Made by a program: the position numbers and the translations under genes. From positions 54,774-118,773 of the forward strand of contig SDWH01000012.1 of assembly GCA_019550975.1 (NCBI GenBank): a DNA stretch of 64,000 bases, given 5' to 3'. The notes under the pieces are model-generated. The model did not search any database. It was not told the origin of the DNA and saw only the letters and a program-made list of their open reading frames with translations. Shown piece after piece: positions 54,677 to 63,554 of the stretch; position 1 is the first letter of the stretch; each line of letters opens with the position of its first letter. This DNA is from Bacteroidales bacterium SW299 (GTDB lineage: Bacteria > Bacteroidota > Bacteroidia > Bacteroidales > Bacteroidaceae).

Positions 54677-56139
54677 AGATAGATTTCTTCTAAGTTTTTT
54701 TTCTCTTTAAAATCATACAGTGCCATTCCCCGCAACCTATAATAAGCTGCATAGGTGTCTCGCATGGCTGAATAGAATTGCAGCATCGTTTCGTGTTGTT
54801 TTTGCAATGCGTCGGTCAATTCGTACACAGATACGTGACCCAGTGCAAAACTTTTGATGGCTAACTGGTACTGTTCGCGTGACAATTTATAAGCGCGTTC
54901 GGACAATTGCCATAAACCGACAGAATGATTATAGTTGTCGGTGCATTCTTTTATCTCATCGCGAAACTTGCGAATAGTGTTTTCTATCTCAAGATTACGT
55001 GCCTGATAGGTGTTGCGGGCTATCTTCCGTTTATTTCGGTTGATGCCCCATTGCCAGATGGGAATTTGGAAACTGAGAGTAACCGTTTGCAACTTGTTGG
55101 CATGGCGGTAAGCGTCTGTAAAATTTTCGGCATATTGGTTGATGCCATAATTCAGGCTGAGATTACCATTGAAGCGCGTTTCCATTTTGGCATTGAAAAA
55201 ATCTTTTTCTGCTTCCAGTCTGTTCATTTCTTGTTCTGTCAACGTAGGATTATTCTGCTTCACGTAATATTCCACCTCTTGGCGTTCGATTAGAGAAGGC
55301 AGGTCGAAGTCAGGCAAAATTAGTGTACCGCTGCTTCTCTCAAGTCCTAAATATGTGCAAAGGGCCCGGAAAGATTCTTTATACTGTTTCCGTGCCAGCC
55401 TGTAGTTAAGTTGCAGTTCAATCGTTTGCAGTTCTACTTGCCGATAGTCGTATTCAGTGATATGTCCATGGGCTAATTTAGTTTTGGCAATAGAAAGCAA
55501 GGTGTCGTTTGCAGCACTGTTGAGCAATGTCAGTTCACTTTCTAACTGATGAGATAAAGCTATGAAAAATAACTCCAATACTTCCTCTTGGATTTTAGAA
55601 ATCTTGGAGCAATGTTTCTTTATGGAAATGCTGTGTTCTGCTTCTTGTATTTTTTTATCGAAAAGGAACAATTTGCGGCTTCCCCATAGTTGCTGGGAGT
55701 AGCTGATAAAAAAAGGTGAGGTTGTGAAGCTATGCCGCTTGTCAGAAAATTCATTTAGATAGCTTAAGTTTGTACCGATTTGGAGGCTCCCTCCTGTCAA
55801 CCCGATACGTTGGCTGATTGTGATGCCTGCAGAACTGCTGTTGGCATAATCTTCTACCGATGAATAACTGCCGTCCTCCGGACTTTGAAGCAGGCGCAAT
55901 GAGCGATTGAAAGCCACAGGATTGAAGGAAAAAGAAACGGAAGGCAGGAGGCCTTTCCGGTAATTTTCATATTGAAGCAGGTCATTTTGGTATTCTTTTT
56001 GTTCTATTTGTGCAACAGGCGATTGTAAAACATACACGTGCAATACCTCATTCAACTTTAAGGTGGATAATTCTTGCGCTGCCAACTGGCTTTGAAATGA
56101 CAGGCACAAAAGGAATAGATGTAATGCACCGTTTTTCAT
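54673..56139 (-). CDS. TolC-family outer-membrane protein of the peptide exporter
   Basis: 488 residues with a signal peptide (LHLFLLCLSFQSQLAA), LKLNEVLHVYVLQSPVAQIE, FSFNPVAFNRSLRLLQSP, long amphipathic helices with many Gln/Glu, and the second repeat NGNLSLNYGINQYAENFTDA. It should form the outer-membrane duct for the PCAT-HlyD machinery. A 264-base gap separates it from the PCAT gene. Confidence 0.88.
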   Translation of the reverse strand: MKNGALHLFLLCLSFQSQLAAQELSTLKLNEVLHVYVLQSPVAQIEQKEYQNDLLQYENYRKGLLPSVSFSFNPVAFNRSLRLLQSPEDGSYSSVEDYANSSSAGITISQRIGLTGGSLQIGTNLSYLNEFSDKRHSFTTSPFFISYSQQLWGSRKLFLFDKKIQEAEHSISIKKHCSKISKIQEEVLELFFIALSHQLESELTLLNSAANDTLLSIAKTKLAHGHITEYDYRQVELQTIELQLNYRLARKQYKESFRALCTYLGLERSSGTLILPDFDLPSLIERQEVEYYVKQNNPTLTEQEMNRLEAEKDFFNAKMETRFNGNLSLNYGINQYAENFTDAYRHANKLQTVTLSFQIPIWQWGINRNKRKIARNTYQARNLEIENTIRKFRDEIKECTDNYNHSVGLWQLSERAYKLSREQYQLAIKSFALGHVSVYELTDALQKQHETMLQFYSAMRDTYAAYYRLRGMALYDFKEKKNLEEIYL

Positions 56140-56403
56140 AGTGTGTTATAGATGTTTATTGAATTTTTTAAAGTTAAGTCAAAAAAGTGAATAATAGAAT
56201 GTTTTTCATGTTAATTATGGTGAAATGATTATGAAAACATGCGTTGGCAGTCTATCCTAAAATTTATTCTTGTCTGCTTGAGGGATACTTGTAGCTACAG
56301 AAGGTTGAATAAAAGGTGATAGCATAAAATTTAGGCAAGTTCTATAGGGCTATAGTGGTTAAAACTCTAAAATATCAAAGTCTGCGCAGTATATTTATTC
56401 TAT
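56140..56403. other. AT-rich gap between PCAT and TolC genes
   Basis: 264 bases with no recognised gene. Minus-strand frames of up to 22 codons exist, but none has a double-glycine leader. A TAAATTTT stretch near 56330 weakly resembles a -7 element, so a second promoter for the tolC-to-amidase part is possible. Confidence 0.4.
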
Positions 56404-58614
56404 CTATATGGTTGCAGACGGTATGCAAGGATTGACTGCAGCTTGCGTGGCCACCAGTTGATAGTATAATCCTTTTTTCTCCATTAAAGTCTGATGATTT
56501 CCTATTTCCGCAATATATCCTTGGTTTAGGACAACAATTTGATCTGCATGCTTTATCGTACTTAGCCGATGTGCAATCACCACCACGGTTCGTTGCTTGA
56601 AAGCATTGCTTAAAGCTTCTACAATTTTCCGTTCATTCATCACGTCTAATGAATTGGTCGCTTCGTCCAAAAATAAGAACTCTGGGTCTTGGTAAAGTGC
56701 ACGTGCAATTAATAATCGCTGTTTTTGCCCGCCGCTTAATCCACGTCCTGTTTCTCCTATCATAGTTTCAAATCCTTTAGGCATGCTGTTGATTTCTTCT
56801 TCCAATTGTGCCGTACGGCATACTTCGCGCAGGCGGTCATAGTCGATGTGGTCATCATCTAACACTATGTTGTTTAAAATCGTATCGCTGAAAATATTTC
56901 CATCCTGCATCACTACCCCGCATAAATCCCTCCATTGCCGCAAGTTGATGGCTGTAACATTCATACCCCCCATTTTTATCTCTCCGTGAGTGGGTTTATA
57001 AAGTCGAACCAATAATTTCAGCAATGTTGATTTTCCGCTTCCGCTACCTCCCACAATAGCTGTTACTTTTTTTTCTGGGATGCGTAAGAAGACATTTCGC
57101 AGGACCATAGAGCCATTCGGAGTATATTGGAAGAAGACGTTCTCCAGCGTTATGTCTTTTTTCTCCGGCATGACGGTTGTTGAACCGATGGAGAGCAAGT
57201 CTTCTTCATCTTCCAATTCGCGTATTTCGTTGATGCGCAAAAAACTGATTTTGGCATATTGGGCTGAAACTACGAAATTAATGAATTGTATCAATGGGCC
57301 ATTTAACATACCTAAGATGAATTGTGTGGATATCATGACGCCAAATGTGATTTCTCCATTAATGACAGCTACGGCGCAATAAAACACAATGGCCATATTT
57401 TTCATTCCTTCAATGAATTGTGCGCCAAGATTTTGTGCATTGGTCACAGTCAGTACTTTCTTATTTACATGATACAATCTTGCTTGTATCTCTTCCCATT
57501 TCCAACGGCGGTATTTTTCATAATTGAATATTTTGATGTCTTGAATGGCAGATACAGTTTCTACCCAATAACTCTGGTTTTTGGAGAGCAATTCAAAATA
57601 TTCCCAATCTAATTTTTTGCGGATAGATAAAAATAGTAACACCCAAACGATGTAACATGCGGATCCTGCTAAAAAGATGTAGAAGATATTTGTATTGTAA
57701 ACCAACAATATGATTGCAAAGATAACAAACGTTAGTGAAGAAAATATTAAAGCCAGCGAATTATTCATGATAAAACTGCGAATACGTTCATGATCTTGTG
57801 CGCGTTGCAGGATATCGCCCAGCAGTTTATTTTCAAAGAATGTTACCGGCAATTTCATCAACTTAATCAAATAATCAGATATCAAAGCAATGTTCACTCG
57901 CGAAGTAATATGTAGAAGCACCCAGTCGCGTAGTACATTGAATGCCATGACACTTGCCAGTATGCAAATGTTGCCGAATAACACCATGTGAATGAAGTTC
58001 ACGTCCGAGGTTTTAATTCCTACATCGATGACAGCCTTCGATATGAAAGGAAGGACTGCTTGCAATAAAGTAACCACTAACATGATACCTAAGACCAGGC
58101 CGAACTGTTTTTTATATGGGAAAAAGTATCTCAGTATGCCGCTAAAGGTAGATTTGCGTTGCGTCTTTTCAGCTTCGCTTTTTTGGAAGTCCACAGTCGG
58201 CTCTACGGCAAGCAATACACCGTTTTCTTCTCCCTTGGGATACCATCCTTTGCGAAATTCTTCGTGGGTGTATTTTACACGTCCTTTGGCTGGGTCGGAT
58301 ATCCAAATATATTTCTTATCTGCATTATACACTACCACAAAATGGTTCTCATTCCAAAACACAATGGCAGGTAGTGGCACTTTCGATACAACGTCGTTTA
58401 ATGTACATTTAATGGCAAGAGTGCGTAGTCCGATGCTTTCAGCTCCAGTGCTAATATCTAGCAAAGAGACACCTTCTTTTGTAATTCCGCAGCGGTCCCG
58501 CAAGTATTGTAGGGAGTAATAACGTCCGAAATACTTGGCTATAATTTTCAACGATGCTGGTCCGCAGTCTTGCGAGTCCATCTGATATTCTACTGGAAAC
58601 CTTTTCCATCTCAT
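56404..58614 (-). CDS. Peptidase-containing ABC transporter (C39 peptidase, PCAT)
   Basis: 736 residues. The N-terminal C39 peptidase has EYQMDSQDCGPASLKIIAKY (Cys17), NENHFVVVYN (His91) and WISDPAKG (Asp107), a complete triad. Six membrane helices follow (about 165-450), then an ATPase with Walker A VGGSGSGKSTLLKLL, signature LSGGQKQRLLIARAL and Walker B EFLFLDEATNS. Such transporters remove GG leaders and export the cargo in one step. It lies two bases after the HlyD gene, in an operon whose only visible GG-leader gene is the amidase at 51742-52356. Confidence 0.95.
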   Translation of the reverse strand: MRWKRFPVEYQMDSQDCGPASLKIIAKYFGRYYSLQYLRDRCGITKEGVSLLDISTGAESIGLRTLAIKCTLNDVVSKVPLPAIVFWNENHFVVVYNADKKYIWISDPAKGRVKYTHEEFRKGWYPKGEENGVLLAVEPTVDFQKSEAEKTQRKSTFSGILRYFFPYKKQFGLVLGIMLVVTLLQAVLPFISKAVIDVGIKTSDVNFIHMVLFGNICILASVMAFNVLRDWVLLHITSRVNIALISDYLIKLMKLPVTFFENKLLGDILQRAQDHERIRSFIMNNSLALIFSSLTFVIFAIILLVYNTNIFYIFLAGSACYIVWVLLFLSIRKKLDWEYFELLSKNQSYWVETVSAIQDIKIFNYEKYRRWKWEEIQARLYHVNKKVLTVTNAQNLGAQFIEGMKNMAIVFYCAVAVINGEITFGVMISTQFILGMLNGPLIQFINFVVSAQYAKISFLRINEIRELEDEEDLLSIGSTTVMPEKKDITLENVFFQYTPNGSMVLRNVFLRIPEKKVTAIVGGSGSGKSTLLKLLVRLYKPTHGEIKMGGMNVTAINLRQWRDLCGVVMQDGNIFSDTILNNIVLDDDHIDYDRLREVCRTAQLEEEINSMPKGFETMIGETGRGLSGGQKQRLLIARALYQDPEFLFLDEATNSLDVMNERKIVEALSNAFKQRTVVVIAHRLSTIKHADQIVVLNQGYIAEIGNHQTLMEKKGLYYQLVATQAAVNPCIPSATI

Positions 58615-58616
58615 AT

Positions 58617-59924
58617 TTACTTTTCTCCTATTGACCGAAGATTATCGAATAAACGTTCTATTAATCTTTTTCGTTTTGTTATGATTTCTACTGTACCTTT
58701 GCTTTCAAAATCCAATGGAAGTGTCTTGCCAAAATTGCTGACCAATCCATCAGGGAATACGATTTCCACCAAATATACATCGATTATGTTATTGTTGGTT
58801 TCCATCTTGTTAGTCAAACGCGAGATAGAATGCACCTTGCCTTTCAGCATTCCGTATTCTTCGTAAGGATAATTGTTTATTTTTACATTGGCAGTTTGTC
58901 CTTCTTTTACTTTTCCTGCCCCATATGAAGCGATCATGACTTCTCCTACTATATCGTTTCGGGTTGGTATGACGGTAAACAGTTCTTGTCCGGCTTGTAC
59001 GAAGCTGTTGTCTTTCCAGAAATCCAGGTACTCCACCTCACCTGTAATCGGGGCTATTTCCATATATTTTTCTTTCCATACGCTGATAGCGTTGGACAGT
59101 ACATTTTGTTGGGCTACCAGTTCGGCAAAGGCTTTTTCTTTGTTTTCTTGTTCTTCCAGTAATGTGCGTTGTATTTCTATTTGACTTTGTCTGATTTCAG
59201 ATTGTTTTATTAAACAGTTGCTTTCCAATGCTAGCAATGTTTCTTGCAAAGAAAAGTAGTTGGATTCTTTTTCCAAATACTCTTGTTGGCTGATGCCTTT
59301 GGCTGCATACAAGATGCTGTCTTTTTCCAAACGCTTGCCCATTGCTTCCAACACCTGTTTTTTTAAAGCAATCTCCTTGTGCAAATTGTCTTCAATTTCT
59401 TTGTCTATTTCGATTTGCTGTTGTAGGCTTATGCGCATCGTGGCATACAAATCTGAGGTGAGTAGTTGCCTATATTGTTTATACGATATATAAAACGAAT
59501 TATATGCCGTGCTTACATCACCCAGTAGCAGGCTATCCGGTAGCGGGTAATTTGCTTCGTGGTCGGCATAAAGGTTAAAAAGCAAAGCTTCTACTTGCAA
59601 CACATGATGATAATCAGCTCCACTCTCGATGAATGCAATTACTTCGTTCTTCTTTACTGATTGTCTGTTTTTTACCAGTAATTGCATACGTCCACTGTTG
59701 TTTGCTACTAATCTGACAGGTGCTTTGGTTGCTGTTACAGAAACTTCTCCTTCTACCGTATCTGGGTATTTAATCCAGAAACTCAATAAAATAACGATTC
59801 CAATCAAACTTCCTACGCACAGAGCAAACCATTTGACCCATTGGGTAGGCATACGGTCTATAATGGCTTGTACTTCTTCGGAGTAGTTTGACATGGAGTC
59901 CTCTTTATTTTCCTTCTGCATCAT
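58617..59924 (-). CDS. HlyD-family adaptor of the peptide exporter
   Basis: 435 residues; an ATG at 59894 (MSNYSEEVQ) with an AAAGAGG box before it is an alternative start. One N-terminal membrane helix (FALCVGSLIGIVILLSFWI), the biotinyl-lipoyl halves (VRLVANNSGRMQLLVKNRQS and ITGEVEYLDFWKDNSFVQAG) and a long coiled coil between them (about 150-290) fit the type I secretion adaptors. It bridges the PCAT and the TolC protein. It is the first gene of the export operon; an insertion sequence begins about 195 bases upstream. Confidence 0.9.
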   Translation of the reverse strand: MMQKENKEDSMSNYSEEVQAIIDRMPTQWVKWFALCVGSLIGIVILLSFWIKYPDTVEGEVSVTATKAPVRLVANNSGRMQLLVKNRQSVKKNEVIAFIESGADYHHVLQVEALLFNLYADHEANYPLPDSLLLGDVSTAYNSFYISYKQYRQLLTSDLYATMRISLQQQIEIDKEIEDNLHKEIALKKQVLEAMGKRLEKDSILYAAKGISQQEYLEKESNYFSLQETLLALESNCLIKQSEIRQSQIEIQRTLLEEQENKEKAFAELVAQQNVLSNAISVWKEKYMEIAPITGEVEYLDFWKDNSFVQAGQELFTVIPTRNDIVGEVMIASYGAGKVKEGQTANVKINNYPYEEYGMLKGKVHSISRLTNKMETNNNIIDVYLVEIVFPDGLVSNFGKTLPLDFESKGTVEIITKRKRLIERLFDNLRSIGEK

Positions 59925-60118
59925 ATCTTCACTCTTTATAGCCTAATTCAACGTGGATCCGATATAAGAATCTGAAAATTAGAAATATAACAATAAAAGC
60001 ATTGCATTTATAGTGTCCAAATACAACATTAAAGTAATTGCCACTATATCCTCAAAGGCTAAAGTTACAAAAATTTATTACATGACAATGATTTTTGCAA
60101 AAAATTTGCCAGAGTACG

Positions 60119-61653
60119 CACGGCTCTTTCATTTAAAATAATCTCCATAATCCTTGTTATTCTCCGAAAACCATTATTTTTGCGTACAACGATGCAGGAA
60201 GCACCGCTTCCGGTGTTTCTTTTTATCGTTCATATAAAATTATTTTTGTAGGCGGAAATCCAATGCGACAGAGGTCGTTTTTTTGATTTCCGCCTTAATT
60301 TTCGCTATGCGAAAATACAATTTATTTTGCTGATATGCAACATTTTGCGCGTTTAATATATTAAAAAGAAACATGCATTCCGCCATAGTGGCAGCATAAT
60401 GAAACATCTGAAAGAATTTGTGAAATCAGTGCCGGATTACCGCAGGACAGACAAGGGAAACTACAAACACAAGCTGGAAGATATTCTTCTTCTTGTAATA
60501 CTCGGACGGCTGGGCAAGTGTATAACAAGGCCGGATATAATCAGATTCGGCGAGCGTAATCTGAAACGCTTCCGCTCTTTAGGGATTTTGTTGGAGGGCG
60601 TGCCTTCTGAGCCTACGCTCTGCCGTGTATTCAAACATATAGATGATGAAGCCATGTCTGAACGGATGTCTGAATTTACTGCCGCTTTCCATGCTGAACT
60701 TGTCGGTTTTGCCGTGGACATCCTCTGTATTGACGGCAAGGCGATGAGAGGGACGATACTTGAAAACGGACGCAACCCCGACATCGTGTCAGCCTATTCC
60801 CTTAAAGGAGGTGTCACTCTTGCCACGGACATGTGCGAAGAAAAAAGCAACGAGATAACTTCCGTGCCCAAACTGCTGGACAAGGTGGATGTGTCGGGAT
60901 GCATAGTTACGGCGGACGCCATGTCCTTCCAGAAAGCCATCATAGACAAAATCCGGGAAAAAGGCGGTGATTTCCTTATCGAGCTGAAGGCGAACCAGAG
61001 GACTTTGCGATATGGGATTGAGGACAATGTCGGGCTTGCAGAGCCTGTGGATGTATATTCGGAAGGGCCTTTCCTTGAACATGGCAGGATAGAGACCAGG
61101 GTATGCCGCATCTTTCGTGGAAATGACCTGATTACGGACAGGGAAAAGTGGAATGGAGATCTGACGGTTGTCGAAATACGGACTGCAACGGAAAGGAAAT
61201 CTGACGGTCAGAAATCTTCCGAAGGAAGGTTCTATGTCTCCAGTTTTCACGGAAGTGCCCGGCGGCTGGGCACAATAGCCAGAATGCATTGGGCAATAGA
61301 AAGCATGCACTGGGACCTTGACCGCAACCTGAGGCAGGACTTTATCAGACGGAAAGATGCAAGGTACGCCAGAAACCTTGACACGATACAGAGGATGGTA
61401 CTGGCAATACTCTCGATATGGAAAGGCAAAAGGAAAAAGCTCTCTGACAAGGCAAAGGGAACGGCCGAACTTATCGGAGAACTTTCCATGAACTTTACCG
61501 CAATAATACATATGCTGGCTCAAAAATGAAATAATTTGTAATTTCAGAGGATTCGTAACGTCTTGGGTATCAAATATACCAAAGTTCCTGCTTCCCATAA
61601 AAGTGGGTGGGGGGATTATATACCTTCTTCTAAGCTTAAATGAAAGAGCCGTG
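60119..61653 (+). mobile_element. ISAs1-family insertion sequence with 18-bp terminal inverted repeats
   Basis: An exact 18-bp inverted repeat (CACGGCTCTTTCATTTAA at 60119-60136, complement at 61636-61653) encloses one transposase gene, 1535 bases in all. The left 280 bases are noncoding and hold three hairpins: a GC stem with T run near 60200-60225, GGCGGAAATC/GATTTCCGCC (about 60252-60294) and TTTTCGC/GCGAAAA (about 60298-60314). I see no target-site duplication. The assigned ends are an inference from the repeat. Confidence 0.65.
60399..61529 (+). CDS. ISAs1 family transposase
   Basis: 376 residues, apparently intact. N-terminal region VPDYRRTDKGNYKHKLEDIL, then DDE-type motifs: ILCIDGKAMRGT (first Asp), IVTADAMSFQKAIID (second Asp) and RMHWAIESMHWDLDRNLRQD (Glu). 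ISAs1-family elements are cut-and-paste transposons. The gene is read towards the IS1182 element. Confidence 0.92.
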   Translation: MKHLKEFVKSVPDYRRTDKGNYKHKLEDILLLVILGRLGKCITRPDIIRFGERNLKRFRSLGILLEGVPSEPTLCRVFKHIDDEAMSERMSEFTAAFHAELVGFAVDILCIDGKAMRGTILENGRNPDIVSAYSLKGGVTLATDMCEEKSNEITSVPKLLDKVDVSGCIVTADAMSFQKAIIDKIREKGGDFLIELKANQRTLRYGIEDNVGLAEPVDVYSEGPFLEHGRIETRVCRIFRGNDLITDREKWNGDLTVVEIRTATERKSDGQKSSEGRFYVSSFHGSARRLGTIARMHWAIESMHWDLDRNLRQDFIRRKDARYARNLDTIQRMVLAILSIWKGKRKKLSDKAKGTAELIGELSMNFTAIIHMLAQK

Positions 61654-61681
61654 TTTCTATTAGAATATCCAGCCTCTAGCC
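61654..61681. repeat. Right copy of the 28-base direct repeat
   Basis: TTTCTATTAGAATATCC followed by AGCCTCTAGCC, 26 of 28 bases identical to 47392-47419. It begins exactly at the end of the right inverted repeat of the ISAs1-type element. Confidence 0.65.
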
Positions 61682-61704
61682 GAATCTCCCCTTAAAAAAA
61701 GAAA

Positions 61705-63505
61705 GAGGCTGTTTCAAAATAAACTTGAGATGGCCTCTGTTGTTTCATTTCAGATTGAAGTCATTTGGATTTCTCTCAAAAGATGAGTTTATAAACTTAC
61801 TTTTGAAGATTTCATCCTTTCAAACTGTTTTTTCGTTGCCATAAGCCTCCTAAGAGGCTGCTTTTGCAAGATTATGTGCAATGGCCAGCAGGCCGAACTC
61901 AATTTCAACCTTCTTAAGCCCACGAAGATGGAACCTCTTGAAGTGCTTGTTGTTCTTGAGGTTTCCAAATACGGCTTCCACATCCTGCGGTCGCTGGCTG
62001 CGATATTTCAGGCCTTCATCAGAGAGCAGCTTTTCACGTTCCCTTTCCTTGATTTTCCTCAGACGGTGGTTTACCTGCACAATCCTTTCCGACCGGCTTC
62101 TGTGACACCGGCATCTTAGCGGGCAGCCCTTACAGTTACGTGCCCTGTATCTTGATATGGTCTGCACAAAACCGTTGTCTGTTATCCTCTTTGCATCGGA
62201 GAGTCTTTCCATTCTCTGTCCCATCGGACAATACATGCCGTCGGTTTCTTCATTATAATAAAAGTTGGCAGACAGGAAGGGGTCGTTCCGGAAGTTCCTT
62301 TTCTGTTCCTTATGAAAATAGTTGTACTTTATGAAGGTTTTAATACCATGTCTGAAGGCATACAGATAGTTCTCCTCGCTTCCGTACCCTGCATCACAGA
62401 CAGATACGTCAGGGTATCTGCCGTAAAGGGAATGGAAGTCATCCATATGTAAAGGATAGGTGGAGGTATCACCCGCACACTGATGGATGGTATAGTTCAG
62501 AATGAACTGCCTGTTGGTACTGATCTGGGGGTTATATCCGGGTTTGAGCTGCCCGTTCCTCATGTGGTCCTCCTTCATGCGCATGAAAGTAGCGTCGTTG
62601 TCTGTCTTTGAGTAACTGTTGCGTCCGTCAAGTATCTTTCCCTGTGATTCATATTTCCTGAGCTGTTCAGGCCATGACTTCCTTACACGTCTTACCTTCG
62701 CTTTCATTTTTCTGTCCGCGTCCACTCCGTTCAGGGCATCGTCTATCTGGTAGAGCGCCTTTTCCACTTTCTCCGGAGTGATATCCTGATATGTAAGGGG
62801 AGCGGAATCACGCAGTTCCTGCTTGGTGACGGACTCGGCGTACTGCCATATCTCCTCAAGCTGTTCCGCGATTCTGGATATGCGGGTATGTATGGACTTG
62901 CCCCAGACGAACGTATAACGGTTGGCGTCCGCCTCCATCTTCGTCCCGTCGGTACAGGCCACATCCAGACTTACAAAGCCTTCCGCTACGAGGAACTTCA
63001 CGATGGTGGCAAATATTGTCTTGAGTACATCCTTCAGCCGGCTGCTGCGGAAACGGTTGATGGTGTTATGGTCAGGAGTCACATTGCCGGTAAGCCACAT
63101 GAAGCGGATGTCATTGCGGCAGAACTCTTCTATGCGACGGCTGGAATAGATATTACGCAGATAAGCGTAGACAAGGATCTGAAGCATCATGCGCGGGTGG
63201 TATGCAGAACAGCCTTTAGGAGAATACCTGCGGTAAAGTTCTTCGAGGTTTATCTGTTCAATGATACGGTGAACAACCCGGACCGGATCGTTCTGGGGAA
63301 TAAAATCGCCTAAACACGGAGGTAAAAGCAGATTATCGTTGGATGTGTAATTTTTAAACATTATCTTTGGGATATATTGACTTGATTCCCTAAGATACAA
63401 AAATTTAGGGAGACGGGCAAGTTCTGACTGAGCGAAGTTAGGACCTGCCCGATTTTTTTTGCAGACATAAAAAAGGCCATCTCAAAGTTTATTTGAGACA
63501 GCCTC
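61705..63505 (-). mobile_element. IS1182-family insertion sequence
   Basis: Imperfect terminal inverted repeats of about 31 bases, GAGGCTGTTTCAAAATAAAC... at 61705-61735 and the complement at 63475-63505 (GAGGCTGTCTCAAATAAACT... on the minus strand), bracket the transposase gene; total 1801 bases. Upstream of the gene a hairpin (about 63416-63451) followed by a T run at 63453-63460 could shield it from outside transcription. No clear target duplication was found. Confidence 0.8.
61850..63361 (-). CDS. IS1182 family transposase
   Basis: 503 residues from MFKNYTSNDNLLLPPCLGDF; the frame opens 13 codons earlier. N-terminal DUF772-type region (YSPKGCSAYHPRMMLQILVY), DDE core with LDVACTDGTKMEADANRYTF, VSVCDAGYGSEENYLYAF and QDVEAVFGNLKNNKHFKRF, and a Cys cluster CKGCPLRCRCHRS. 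It appears complete and possibly active. Confidence 0.93.
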   Translation of the reverse strand: MFKNYTSNDNLLLPPCLGDFIPQNDPVRVVHRIIEQINLEELYRRYSPKGCSAYHPRMMLQILVYAYLRNIYSSRRIEEFCRNDIRFMWLTGNVTPDHNTINRFRSSRLKDVLKTIFATIVKFLVAEGFVSLDVACTDGTKMEADANRYTFVWGKSIHTRISRIAEQLEEIWQYAESVTKQELRDSAPLTYQDITPEKVEKALYQIDDALNGVDADRKMKAKVRRVRKSWPEQLRKYESQGKILDGRNSYSKTDNDATFMRMKEDHMRNGQLKPGYNPQISTNRQFILNYTIHQCAGDTSTYPLHMDDFHSLYGRYPDVSVCDAGYGSEENYLYAFRHGIKTFIKYNYFHKEQKRNFRNDPFLSANFYYNEETDGMYCPMGQRMERLSDAKRITDNGFVQTISRYRARNCKGCPLRCRCHRSRSERIVQVNHRLRKIKEREREKLLSDEGLKYRSQRPQDVEAVFGNLKNNKHFKRFHLRGLKKVEIEFGLLAIAHNLAKAAS

Positions 63506-63554
63506 CCCAGAAACTCCGTAAATAAGCCGTAAAAAACAGCTAACAAACCACCAT

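Noticed and set aside
56140..56403. A bacteriocin-like precursor peptide in the PCAT-TolC gap
   Set aside because: I translated the minus-strand frames with ATG starts; the longest is 22 codons and none has a double-glycine leader.
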